Positions 18,093-26,430 of a stretch of DNA of 64,000 bases are shown here, piece by piece. Each line of letters begins with the position of its first letter. Positions within the stretch are counted from its first letter, which is position 1. The notes beneath the pieces were generated by a model. The model did not search any database. It worked only from the letters and a program-made list of their open reading frames with translations, and was not told the DNA's origin. The stretch is from assembly GCA_964577305.1 (NCBI GenBank), contig CAZNYS010000003.1, positions 55,129 through 119,128 on the forward strand. Reading direction: 5' to 3'. The position numbers and the translations under genes are program-made. This stretch comes from UBA9300 sp964577305. Its GTDB lineage: Bacteria; Bacteroidota; Bacteroidia; Bacteroidales; VadinHA17.

Positions 18093-19223
18093 ATGTTATT
18101 AGCAGTGTCACATTCGTTTCTACAGGAGTACTGGTGGTTTCTAGTTTCCCTTCTCGCCAGCCTGCTGGTATTTCTTATGTTTGTACAGGGCGGTCAGTCT
18201 TTTATCTTTACCCTTGCCGGTAATGAAGGAGAGAAGACAATGATAATCAATGCCATGGGGCGTAAATGGGAATTTACCTTTACTACCCTGGTAACCTTCG
18301 GAGGAGCCTTTTTTGCTTCTTTCCCTCTGTTTTATGCCACAAGTTTTGGTGGGGCTTACTGGGTATGGATGGCAATACTTTTTAGCTTCGTGATCCAGGC
18401 TATTGCATATGAATACCGCTCCAAACCATCTAATGTACTGGGAAAGAAAACCTTCGAGGTCTTTCTCCTGATCAATGGGACATTGTCCCCATTATTAATA
18501 GGTATTGCTGTTGCTACATTCTTCACCGGAGCTAATTTTTCCCTTAACGAGTTGAATATGGGAAAATGGGATACTCCGTGGCATGGACTCGAAGCAGTAC
18601 TGAGCATCAGGAATTTATCACTCGGTATAGCAATTCTTTTCCTGGCCCGGCTGCTCGGCCTGATGTATATAATTAATACTATTGATGATGATGAGTTGTT
18701 AAGGAAAGCAAGAAAAAAGATTATTGGCAACCTGATACCTTTCCTTATCGGATTCCTGTACTTTGTTATCAGTCTCGCATTATCAGAGGGATTTGCTGTT
18801 GATCCGGAAAGCGGTGATGTATTTTTGGAAAAGGGGAAATACCTGCATAACTTTATAGAGATGCCACTGGTGCTCATAATGTTCCTGGCAGGAACATTGC
18901 TTGTATTGTTTAGCCTCTACCGTACTGTCTTTACAGAGCGTACAGATACTATATGGTATTCAGGCTTCGGTACAGTACTCGTTGTTCTGTCTTTGTTCCT
19001 TGTAGCTGGTTATAATAATACTTCTTTTTATCCATCACTTACTGATCTGCAGAGTTCCTTGACCATCAGGAATGCTTCTTCGAGCCTTTTTACTCTCAGG
19101 ACGATGATGTATATTTCATTTATCATTCCGATAGTAGTTGCATATATATGGTATGCATGGAGAGCTATAAACAGGAAGAGAATTGATAAGGAGGAGATCA
19201 GTGGAGAAGGGCATTTATATTAG
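18093..19223 (+). CDS. cydB: Cytochrome bd ubiquinol oxidase subunit II
   Basis: CydB pairs with CydA in the membrane. The 376-residue protein has about eight to nine hydrophobic segments and the family segments EYWWFLVSLLASLLVFLMFV and QAIAYEYRSKPSN. It begins 2 bases after the cydA stop, so the two are translated together. Next, 15 bases downstream, comes the DAHP synthase gene, which may be cotranscribed; a link between quinol oxidase and chorismate, the precursor of menaquinone, is possible but not shown. Confidence 0.96.
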   Translation: MLLAVSHSFLQEYWWFLVSLLASLLVFLMFVQGGQSFIFTLAGNEGEKTMIINAMGRKWEFTFTTLVTFGGAFFASFPLFYATSFGGAYWVWMAILFSFVIQAIAYEYRSKPSNVLGKKTFEVFLLINGTLSPLLIGIAVATFFTGANFSLNELNMGKWDTPWHGLEAVLSIRNLSLGIAILFLARLLGLMYIINTIDDDELLRKARKKIIGNLIPFLIGFLYFVISLALSEGFAVDPESGDVFLEKGKYLHNFIEMPLVLIMFLAGTLLVLFSLYRTVFTERTDTIWYSGFGTVLVVLSLFLVAGYNNTSFYPSLTDLQSSLTIRNASSSLFTLRTMMYISFIIPIVVAYIWYAWRAINRKRIDKEEISGEGHLY

Positions 19224-19238
19224 TATCAATAATAACAA

Positions 19239-20363
19239 ATGAGTATTCTTAAGATACAGGAATGGTTTGGTGAATTTGGAAGCGGACCTGTAATGATAGC
19301 AGGTCCATGCAGTGCAGAGACGGAAGATCAGATTCTGCGCACAGCTAATTCATTAACTGATTCCTGCAAGCCGGCGTTGTTCAGGGCAGGAATTTGGAAA
19401 CCGCGTACCCGCCCCGGTACATTCAGCGGGGTGGGAATAAAGGGTTTGCAATGGATGATAAAGGTGAAGGAGCAGACAGGGATGAGGGTTACCATTGAGG
19501 CAGCCAGCCCACGCCATGTTGAAGCATGCCTGAAAGCAGGAATAGATGTGATATGGCTGGGTGCCCGTACTGTGTCAAATCCTTTCTCGGTACAGGAAAT
19601 TGCTGAATCACTGAGAGGAGTAGATATACCGGTGCTTGTGAAAAATCCACTTAATCCCGATATGGACCTGTGGATAGGAGCAATCGAAAGAGTATACAAT
19701 GCAGGTATCCGAAGACTGGCAGCCGTTCATCGGGGCTTTTCTCCCTTCGAGAGAACGAGGTACAGGAATATGCCCAAATGGGAAATACCAATAGAGCTAA
19801 GAAGGAGGATAAAAGAAATACCTGTTCTGTGTGACCCCAGCCATATAGCGGGAGATTCTTTGCTGGTCCCTGAACTGGCACAGAAAGCAATGGATATGAA
19901 TATGGATGGACTAATGGTAGAAGTGCACTATGATCCGCCTTCAGCCCTAAGCGACAGTAATCAGCAATTGTCGCCCGCCGGATATTGCGATATGATAAAA
20001 AACCTCGTTATCAGGCGCCCAAAACCTGAAGATCCCGGATTCCTGGACTACCTTGAAGAACTGCGTAACCAGGTGGATTCCGTTGATCATCAATTAATTG
20101 AACTGTTGGCAAGGCGACTTGAAATAATAGATTTAATAGGGGAATATAAATTCAAAAATAATGTTGCAGTGCTGCAGATGGACAGATGGTTGGAGATACT
20201 TAACACAAGACTTGAACAGGCTGATATTTCAGGAATTGACAGTAACTTTACTGAAAAATACCTGAAACTGATGCACCAGGAATCAATAAGGAGACAAACG
20301 GTAATTATGCGAAAGCTTAAAGAAAAAAAGAATGGATCAGCTGATAATAGCCCAGATGACTGA
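19239..20363 (+). CDS. Bifunctional 3-deoxy-7-phosphoheptulonate synthase / chorismate mutase
   Basis: The N-terminal about 260 residues are a DAHP synthase of the KDO8P-synthase-like (type I beta) group, which condenses phosphoenolpyruvate and erythrose 4-phosphate. Markers are MIAGPCSAE, KPRTRPGTF, IWLGARTVSNP, VLVKNPLNPD and CDPSHIAG. The C-terminal part (about 268-355; DYLEELRNQVDSVDHQLIEL and following) is an AroQ-type chorismate mutase with its helix pattern and the conserved KxxNN-like KFKNN. This fused order is standard in Bacteroidota, where the mutase domain can also mediate feedback control by prephenate or aromatic products. The 3' end overlaps the convergent pssA by 27 bases. Confidence 0.93.
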   Translation: MSILKIQEWFGEFGSGPVMIAGPCSAETEDQILRTANSLTDSCKPALFRAGIWKPRTRPGTFSGVGIKGLQWMIKVKEQTGMRVTIEAASPRHVEACLKAGIDVIWLGARTVSNPFSVQEIAESLRGVDIPVLVKNPLNPDMDLWIGAIERVYNAGIRRLAAVHRGFSPFERTRYRNMPKWEIPIELRRRIKEIPVLCDPSHIAGDSLLVPELAQKAMDMNMDGLMVEVHYDPPSALSDSNQQLSPAGYCDMIKNLVIRRPKPEDPGFLDYLEELRNQVDSVDHQLIELLARRLEIIDLIGEYKFKNNVAVLQMDRWLEILNTRLEQADISGIDSNFTEKYLKLMHQESIRRQTVIMRKLKEKKNGSADNSPDD

Positions 20364-21035
20364 TACTATTATATAAAGTATTATAATAAGCGGCAACGCT
20401 GCAAATCCTGTACCTGCTATTAACAAAACTGAAGAACCGAGAAAAACTATCCTTAATTCATTCCCTTTAAACCTTAAATGCCTGAACTTGAATGAAAACA
20501 TTGGGATTCGCGTGATCATAAGTGAGGAAAAGAGAACAGTCAGGAAACATAATACTATCCTTGAATTAACCAGACTCTCAATTAACTGGCTCTCACCATA
20601 TTCGCTGGCAAAAACAAGGGAAATAATAAAAAAAGCATTCCCGGGGACTGGCAATCCCCTGAAATGTTCACTTTGGGCTTTGTCAATATTGAACTTTGCA
20701 AGACGCAGACCTGAAAATGTTGGGATAAGAACGGGTATATACTGCAGGTATCCTGCAATGGTATCAGCTCCTTCAGCAGAAAGGATAAGCCGGTACATTA
20801 AAAGACCAGGAGCAACACCAAAGCTGACCATGTCGGCTAGACTGTCTAGCTGAAGGCCTATGTCGGAATATGCATTGAGCAGACGTGCGGCCAGCCCGTC
20901 ACTAAAATCAAAAAGAAGAGAGGCTGTTATAAACCATACAGAGAGTCTGAGATTGCCGCGCATTATCAGGATAATAGCGATGAAACCTGAAACCAGATTA
21001 AGCAAAGTCAGAAAGTTTGGTATCTGCTTTTTCAT
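20337..21035 (-). CDS. pssA: CDP-diacylglycerol--serine O-phosphatidyltransferase
   Basis: PssA makes phosphatidylserine from CDP-diacylglycerol and serine at the inner membrane. The CDP-alcohol phosphotransferase motif DGLAARLLNAYSDIGLQLDS fits DG-x2-AR-x8-G-x3-D-x3-D. The 232-residue protein is largely hydrophobic with about six to seven membrane segments and starts MKKQIPNFLTLLNLVSGF, typical of the family. It supplies the step between cdsA and psd of this window. Its 3' end overlaps the DAHP synthase gene by 27 bases. Confidence 0.95.
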   Translation of the reverse strand: MKKQIPNFLTLLNLVSGFIAIILIMRGNLRLSVWFITASLLFDFSDGLAARLLNAYSDIGLQLDSLADMVSFGVAPGLLMYRLILSAEGADTIAGYLQYIPVLIPTFSGLRLAKFNIDKAQSEHFRGLPVPGNAFFIISLVFASEYGESQLIESLVNSRIVLCFLTVLFSSLMITRIPMFSFKFRHLRFKGNELRIVFLGSSVLLIAGTGFAALPLIIILYIIVSVIWAIIS

Positions 21036-21124
21036 GTTTTGGGGCCATCCTGAATCTAATGTAAATTAAGATAAATTTTATCAATAATCCCAATTTGTAT
21101 ATTTTTACACGAATTTAATATATA

Positions 21125-21565
21125 ATGGAACATCTACAGAATCTGAAAATAGCAATCGACTTTGATGGAACCATCGTTGAGCATGAGTATCCCAAAATAG
21201 GAAAGGATAAATTGTTTGCTTTTGAAACATTAAGAGAACTGCAGAAGCATGGTGCATTGCTCATTTTATGGACCATCAGGGTAGGAAAGGAACTGGATGA
21301 GGCACTTGAATATTGCAGGAACAAAGGAATAGAGTTCTATGCAGTAAACAAAAACTATCCTGAGGAGGAATTTGAAAATTCAGTCAGTCGAAAGATTAAT
21401 GCTGATGTTTATATTGATGATAAAAATGTAGGAGGATTCCCGGGCTGGAGTACTATATGGCAACACTTGAGCTTATACGAGGAAATGGAAAAAGAAGTAG
21501 CAAAGAAACTTAACAGCAGGAGATCATTCTTAAAGATATTGTTCAACAGGATACGGAGGAAGTAA
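21125..21565 (+). CDS. HAD-like phosphatase (BT_0820-like)
   Basis: The 146-residue protein begins with the HAD motif I IAIDFDGTIVEH, in which the first Asp is the nucleophile; a threonine motif ILWTIR and a C-terminal acidic motif DVYIDDKNVGG complete a minimal HAD core without a cap domain. It resembles a group of small Bacteroidota HAD proteins related to B. thetaiotaomicron BT_0820 (recalled), whose substrate is unknown. It is transcribed divergently from pssA (89 bases between starts) and is followed after 52 bases by the glutaminyl cyclase gene. Confidence 0.8.
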   Translation: MEHLQNLKIAIDFDGTIVEHEYPKIGKDKLFAFETLRELQKHGALLILWTIRVGKELDEALEYCRNKGIEFYAVNKNYPEEEFENSVSRKINADVYIDDKNVGGFPGWSTIWQHLSLYEEMEKEVAKKLNSRRSFLKILFNRIRRK

Positions 21566-21617
21566 AGAAGTTGATAAAGCATAAAATATTGATAAAGTTT
21601 ATAAAGTTTAATTGGTG

Positions 21618-22718
21618 ATGAAATATATATTCCTGGTTTATTTAGTAATAGCTGCTTTTGCTGTTTCATGCAATGGCTCTGTTAAGTCGTCAGATAACAA
21701 TGCATCAAAAGAAGATGAAGCTCCGAAAGTGCTTGCTGCAAGTCTTGTGAATATGGAAGAACCTGACGATGGTGCAAGATACAGTTCGGGGAATGAGATA
21801 AGTTTAAAACTGAGCCTGAGAGGCAAAAATACACCCGATTCTGTGAGAGTATTTTTAGATGGTAAATCATTGGTAACCCTGGAAGCCACCGTTCTTGAGT
21901 ACACTATAGACACTAAGTCAGTAAGACTGGGCAGAATACCTCTTAAAATAATGGCTTATGAAGGGAACAAAAGACCTCAGGTACTAACTCATTTCATAAC
22001 TGTTATTTCTGATATTAAGCCTGATCTGTACTCTTACAGGGTAATTAATACGTATCCACATGATAAAACAGCTTATACTCAGGGTTTAGTATTCCATGAT
22101 GGTTATTTCTATGAAAGCACTGGAGGAGAAGGAAAATCAACATTAAGGAAAGTGGAAATTGAGACTGGCAATATCCTGAAAACACATAATCTTGAAAGCA
22201 AATTCTTCGGGGAAGGGCTGGTTATTTATGACGGGCAGCTTTTTCAGCTTACGTGGCTAAACAATGTAGGTTTTGTCTATGATATACAAAGCTTCACAGA
22301 GATCAAAAGGGTTCATTATACAACACAGGGATGGGGTCTTACAAGCAATGGCCATGAACTGATAATGAGTGATGGTACAAATGAATTATATTTTCTGGAA
22401 CCCGAATATTTTACTGTATTATCAACATTAGAGGTATATGACGATAAGAACCAGGTATGGCAGTTGAATGAACTTGAATACATAAATGGAGAGATATGGG
22501 CGAATATATACACGACCGACCGTATTGCACGTATTGATCCCTCTACAGGCAAGGTACTGGCATATATCGACCTCACGGGCATATTGCCTGATGAAGATCA
22601 TCATCCTGAACTGGCCGAACTCAATGGTATAGCATGGGACAAGGATAATGAGCGATTATTTGTAACAGGAAAGAACTGGCCAAAGCTATTTGAGATCAAG
22701 CTTATTAAGCGTCAGTGA
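21618..22718 (+). CDS. Glutaminyl-peptide cyclotransferase lipoprotein
   Basis: The protein (366 residues from the ATG at 21618) has a lipoprotein signal with the cysteine in AFAVSCNGS. After an Ig-like domain (about 40-130) it carries the glutamine cyclotransferase domain (about 135-365), recognisable from INTYPHDKTAYTQGLVFHDG, FYESTGGEGKSTLRK and the C-terminal ELNGIAWD. Such beta-propeller enzymes convert N-terminal glutamine to pyroglutamate; in Bacteroidota the pyroglutamate often forms after signal cleavage of exported proteins. Export and lipidation are inferred from the signal. The 3' end overlaps the convergent lipid kinase gene by 14 bases. Confidence 0.9.
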   Translation: MKYIFLVYLVIAAFAVSCNGSVKSSDNNASKEDEAPKVLAASLVNMEEPDDGARYSSGNEISLKLSLRGKNTPDSVRVFLDGKSLVTLEATVLEYTIDTKSVRLGRIPLKIMAYEGNKRPQVLTHFITVISDIKPDLYSYRVINTYPHDKTAYTQGLVFHDGYFYESTGGEGKSTLRKVEIETGNILKTHNLESKFFGEGLVIYDGQLFQLTWLNNVGFVYDIQSFTEIKRVHYTTQGWGLTSNGHELIMSDGTNELYFLEPEYFTVLSTLEVYDDKNQVWQLNELEYINGEIWANIYTTDRIARIDPSTGKVLAYIDLTGILPDEDHHPELAELNGIAWDKDNERLFVTGKNWPKLFEIKLIKRQ

Positions 22719-23655
22719 AGCCCTGTACAATATTTATTGACCTCGGCAGAATATCAAATTCTATAGGTGAATGACCCAGTGACTCGCCGTCGACCTCAAC
22801 ATGTATCAGTGGGTCAGAGTCAATTTTTATCTTCTTGCCTGTATAACCCTCTACCTTGGGATGGTCGAGAATAGTGCCGTTATAAAGTCTTTTAAGACTG
22901 CGTATAATCTCACCCTTGCGCATATTCTTTACGAGGGTAAGCTCGAAAAGGCCATCATCGGCAATGGCTTCAGGGGTTTGCATCATACCACCACCTGAAT
23001 ATTTACCTATGCCAAGACTTATTGTGAATGTGTCGTTCTTTATCTTCTTGCCATCAATCTCAATACTGGTATTGGTATGCTTGTATGACAGCAGGCTTCT
23101 CAGTAATGTCCAGAAATACAACATCTTGCTACTATGACCCTTCTCTTTCTGCCTGTTCGATCGTTTTGTGACAATTGCATCAAATCCCAGACCGGCCATA
23201 TTTATAAAATACCTTTCCTTCACGTCTGTGCCCGAGAAAAACTTTATTACTCCTGTATCCTGTAAAAATGTATTTTCGTCTTTGATCACCTTTATGGCCG
23301 ATTCATAATCCATGGGTATATTGAACATCCTTCCCCAGTCATTGCCCGTGCCAACTGTTATCATCCCAAGTATTAAATCAGTGGTCAGTATTTTTTGCTG
23401 CAGGAAAGCACCATTTACTACCTCGTTCATCGTGCCATCACCTCCTACAACAAGAATTTTCTTGTGTCCTTTGTTAATAATATCAAAAGCAAGCTGAATA
23501 GCATGATGCTTGGCTTCCGTGAAAAAGTGATTAAATGAGATGCCAAATTGGGTTAAAAGATCTGAGATGATGTGCCAGTCCTTTTGCCCTTTCTTCCTCC
23601 CTGCATTGGGATTGACAATTACCTGCCATTCTCCGGTTTTACCTGATTTACCCAT
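22705..23655 (-). CDS. Diacylglycerol kinase-family lipid kinase (YegS/DgkB-like)
   Basis: The 316-residue protein starts EWQVIVNPNAGRKKGQKDW and has the nucleotide-binding motif VVGGDGTMNEVVNG, both diagnostic of the soluble DAGK_cat family. ITVGTGNDWGR is the second conserved loop. These enzymes phosphorylate diacylglycerol or related lipids; the exact substrate cannot be set. It would recycle diacylglycerol to phosphatidic acid, the substrate of CdsA, which fits the lipid genes nearby. The ATG at 23655 is the start. It is divergent from parA. Confidence 0.9.
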   Translation of the reverse strand: MGKSGKTGEWQVIVNPNAGRKKGQKDWHIISDLLTQFGISFNHFFTEAKHHAIQLAFDIINKGHKKILVVGGDGTMNEVVNGAFLQQKILTTDLILGMITVGTGNDWGRMFNIPMDYESAIKVIKDENTFLQDTGVIKFFSGTDVKERYFINMAGLGFDAIVTKRSNRQKEKGHSSKMLYFWTLLRSLLSYKHTNTSIEIDGKKIKNDTFTISLGIGKYSGGGMMQTPEAIADDGLFELTLVKNMRKGEIIRSLKRLYNGTILDHPKVEGYTGKKIKIDSDPLIHVEVDGESLGHSPIEFDILPRSINIVQGFTDA

Positions 23656-23814
23656 ATTAATAAGCTTGAGAAAGTGTAAAGATGCTAAAAAAATATCTAA
23701 TCGGAAATATTAACCTATTGTAACCATAAAAACCTGTTAATAAAATGTTGAAAACCGTAATTGAAATGTTTACAATTACATGTGTAATCGGGGATTCACG
23801 GCAATCATAAATAG

Positions 23815-23822
23815 TAATTTTG
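23815..23822 (+). promoter_or_regulatory. Probable parAB promoter -7 element
   Basis: TAATTTTG matches TAnnTTTG and lies 44 bases before the parA start. A -33 TTTG element is not evident. Confidence 0.5.
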
Positions 23823-23848
23823 AAACTCCCAAACGAACTAAATAATTT

Positions 23849-23868
23849 AAATAAATAAATAAATAAAT
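23849..23868 (+). repeat. (AAAT)5 microsatellite running into the parA start codon
   Basis: Five perfect AAAT units occupy the last 18 bases of the parA leader; the final unit supplies the A and T of the ATG. A-rich leaders favour initiation in Bacteroidota, so it may act as the translation signal. Confidence 0.8.
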
Positions 23869-24658
23869 GGCGAGGATTATTTCATTAGCAAACCAGAAGG
23901 GTGGAGTGGGTAAAACAACAACGGCGATAAATCTTGCTGCCAGCCTGGCAGCACTTGACAGGAAAGTATTAGTAGTGGATTTTGATCCTCAGTCTAATGC
24001 CACATCCGGTATGGGTATCGACACGCGTAAACTTGATAATACAATTTATGACTGCATCATAAATGATGTTGAACCATCAACTACAATTATCGGTACAGAG
24101 ATAGATAATCTCGAACTGATACCTTCCAATATAGATCTTGTAGGTGCAGAGATAGAAATGCTTAATACGGAACAGAGAGAAAGTATTCTTAAAAAGGTAT
24201 TGAAGAATATTCCTGACAGGTACGACTATATACTGGTCGATTGTTCACCCTCACTTGGGCTTTTAACGGTTAATGCACTTACAGCTTCCGACTCGGTTAT
24301 TGTACCTGTTCAGTGTGAGTATTTTGCTCTTGAAGGGCTTGGTAAATTGCTTAATACCATAAAAATAATACAGAAAAATCTGAACAAGGCTCTTATAATA
24401 GAGGGTTTTCTGCTTACAATGTACGATTCAAGGCTCAGGCTTTCAAATCAGGTTGTTGAAGAGGTTAGAAAGCATTTCCAGCAAATGGTGTTTGATACAA
24501 TCATACAGCGTAATGTAAAATTAAGCGAAGCTCCCAGTTATGGTCAGCCTGCAATATTATATGATGCTGAATCAAGGGGAGCGGTTAATTATCTTAACCT
24601 TGCACAGGAGTTGATCGATAAAGGACAGAACGGGTCAGGCAGCAATACTGATATATAA
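23867..24658 (+). CDS. parA: Chromosome-partitioning ATPase ParA (Soj)
   Basis: ParA is the ATPase that moves ParB-parS complexes during chromosome segregation. The deviant Walker A KGGVGKTT is at 11-18 and the segment YILVDCSPSLGLLTVNA contains the Walker B region. At 263 residues with no N-terminal DNA-binding extension, it is of the chromosomal (Soj) type. parB follows after 27 bases. It has its own promoter and an AAAT-rich leader. No perfect parS-like 16-base palindrome was noticed in the window by eye. Confidence 0.97.
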   Translation: MARIISLANQKGGVGKTTTAINLAASLAALDRKVLVVDFDPQSNATSGMGIDTRKLDNTIYDCIINDVEPSTTIIGTEIDNLELIPSNIDLVGAEIEMLNTEQRESILKKVLKNIPDRYDYILVDCSPSLGLLTVNALTASDSVIVPVQCEYFALEGLGKLLNTIKIIQKNLNKALIIEGFLLTMYDSRLRLSNQVVEEVRKHFQQMVFDTIIQRNVKLSEAPSYGQPAILYDAESRGAVNYLNLAQELIDKGQNGSGSNTDI

Positions 24659-24685
24659 TCAGTATTTATAATATATGATAGTATA

Positions 24686-25567
24686 ATGACAAAAAAACAA
24701 GCATTGGGTAGAGGTCTGGGGGCATTAATTGATGATGCTGAAAGGGAGGTACTCGAACAGAAAGTGGCAGCTAACTTCGAGATCAGTATTGACGATATTG
24801 AGCTTAATCCTTTTCAGCCACGCACAAGGATCGATGAACAATTACTTGAAGAACTGGCTTCTTCAATTAGTAAACTGGGTATTGTGCAACCACTTACAGT
24901 AAGGGAAAAAGGTAATAACAAATACCAGCTTATTGCAGGTGAGAGAAGGCTGAAAGCCGCACGAATAGCCGGGCTTAAAACTATCCCTGCTTATTTGCGT
25001 ACTGCCGACGACCAGGCAATGCTCGAACTGGCACTTGTTGAGAATATCCAGAGAGAAGACCTGGATGCAATAGAAATAGCTATAAGCTACCAGAGACTTA
25101 TTGAGGAATGTAGTCTTACCCAGGAAAAACTCAGCGAAAGAGTAGGTAAGCAAAGATCTACCGTTACTAATTACCTCCGCTTGCTGAAACTGCCTGCAGA
25201 AATACAACTGGGAATAAAGAACAAACAGCTTACTATGGGCCATGCACGTACACTAATAAATATCGAAGATGCCAAGCAGCAAATAAAAGTGTACTACAGG
25301 ATAATCGATGATGGCCTTTCTGTCAGAAAAACAGAAGAGCTGGTACGCAAGATGCAAATGACCAGGCTGAAAGACCCTGAACAAAACCAGAAGAAAAAAC
25401 AACTTAATAAGGACTTCCAGTACCTCTCAGGACACCTGTCTGAATTATTCAAATCTGATGTGCAATTCAGAATAAATGAAAAGGGAAAGGGTAAAATCGT
25501 CATACAGTTTGATAATACCGAGCAAATGGAGCGGATTTTAGAGGTATTGGATAAACTTAACTCCTAA
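24686..25567 (+). CDS. parB: Chromosome-partitioning protein ParB
   Basis: ParB binds parS sites and spreads on DNA using CTP. The 293-residue protein begins KKQALGRGLGALI, typical of chromosomal ParB, followed by the nuclease-like ParB N domain with ELNPFQPR and the GERRLKAAR box (CTP binding), then the helix-turn-helix region (LTQEKLSERVGKQRSTVTNYLRLL) and a C-terminal dimerisation domain. It forms an operon with parA. The next gene, DUF5683, is 199 bases away behind a repeat-rich gap. Confidence 0.97.
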   Translation: MTKKQALGRGLGALIDDAEREVLEQKVAANFEISIDDIELNPFQPRTRIDEQLLEELASSISKLGIVQPLTVREKGNNKYQLIAGERRLKAARIAGLKTIPAYLRTADDQAMLELALVENIQREDLDAIEIAISYQRLIEECSLTQEKLSERVGKQRSTVTNYLRLLKLPAEIQLGIKNKQLTMGHARTLINIEDAKQQIKVYYRIIDDGLSVRKTEELVRKMQMTRLKDPEQNQKKKQLNKDFQYLSGHLSELFKSDVQFRINEKGKGKIVIQFDNTEQMERILEVLDKLNS

Positions 25568-25599
25568 AATATATATCTTTGCCTTACTGTCATCGTGCT

Positions 25600-25748
25600 T
25601 TGCCCGCCGGAGTCTTGATGAGGGTGGGTGTAGAGCGAAGCGACCGAAGGATCTTGATGATTTGAGAAACCAGATTTCAGATTTTACTTCTTAAATCTTA
25701 AATCGTTAATCTTAAATCTCATATCATTGATACTCTTCGCTTTGCTCA
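25600..25748. repeat. Repeat-like intergenic sequence downstream of parB
   Basis: This non-coding stretch holds a GC-richer block (about 25600-25655) with GAGCGAAGCGACCGAAGGAT, then low-complexity runs of TTAAATC/TCTTAAATC, and ends with TTCGCTTTGCTCA (25736-25748). The last 13-mer recurs at 35219-35231, and a diverged form lies at 33889-33902. No open frame, tRNA fold or terminator was recognised. Confidence 0.5.
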
Positions 25749-25766
25749 AAATGACAGTTAAAGGTA

Positions 25767-26423
25767 TTGATATTGAAAACCATTAGACTCATAATATTAC
25801 TTATGATGCTGGCAACAAGTGCTGGCGCCCAGGTCATAATTCAATCAAAAGATTCAGTCTCTGTTGACCGGGAGCAGAAAGAGAAATTACCTTCATCTGT
25901 GAGGGTAATATCTCCTGTAAAGGCAACAATGATGGCCGCTGCTCTACCCGGATTAGGGCAGGTTTATAACAGAAAATACTGGAAAATACCTCTCGTTTAT
26001 GCCGGTTTTGGAGCCCTGGGTTACAGCATAATACGTAATTCGCAAAATTTCGACGGATACATGGAAGCTTACCAGCACCTGACTGATGATGTGCCTGAAA
26101 CAATCACTTATGAAAAATATACCTCCGCATTTGACTCAGGGGAGATCGATCCCGCACTGGGAGCAGATAACTACAACCCACAAACACATAGCTGGGTTAA
26201 AGACCAGATGTTAAATGCTATTTCATACTACAGGAGATACCGTGATTTGTCATATATTGGTGTGGGACTCTGGTATATATTGTCAATACTGGATGCAAAT
26301 GTTGATGCTATAATGTCGGATTATGATATAAGCCCTGAACTGAGCCTCAGCGTTGAACCTGTGCCGTTAAGTACAGTTAATGGGCCAACAATGGGGATAG
26401 GGGTAAAAATAACTTTTAAATGA
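25767..26423 (+). CDS. DUF5683 domain membrane protein
   Basis: The 218-residue protein has a signal-like N-terminus (ILKTIRLIILLMMLATSAGA), then the DUF5683 core PVKATMMAAALPGLGQVYNR, KYWKIPLVYAGFGALGY, and a second conserved block YYRRYRDLSYIGVGLWYILS, with two to three membrane segments. Function is unknown. No ATG lies in a suitable position: an ATG at 25803 would remove the basic start of the signal, so TTG at 25767 (or 25773) is preferred. It sits between parAB and the LysM transglycosylase, 7 bases before the latter, an arrangement I recall from other Bacteroidota. Confidence 0.75.
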   Translation: MILKTIRLIILLMMLATSAGAQVIIQSKDSVSVDREQKEKLPSSVRVISPVKATMMAAALPGLGQVYNRKYWKIPLVYAGFGALGYSIIRNSQNFDGYMEAYQHLTDDVPETITYEKYTSAFDSGEIDPALGADNYNPQTHSWVKDQMLNAISYYRRYRDLSYIGVGLWYILSILDANVDAIMSDYDISPELSLSVEPVPLSTVNGPTMGIGVKITFK

Positions 26424-26430
26424 TTGAACT

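Noticed and set aside
23656..23866. Possible chromosome origin near parAB
   Set aside because: No DnaA box cluster, no dnaA or gidA/rnpA-type genes and no parS palindrome seen; parAB alone does not mark the origin.
25600..25660. GC-richer stretch resembling a tRNA or small RNA gene
   Set aside because: No cloverleaf, no TTC loop and no CCA-adjacent acceptor stem could be drawn; it looks like an intergenic repeat.
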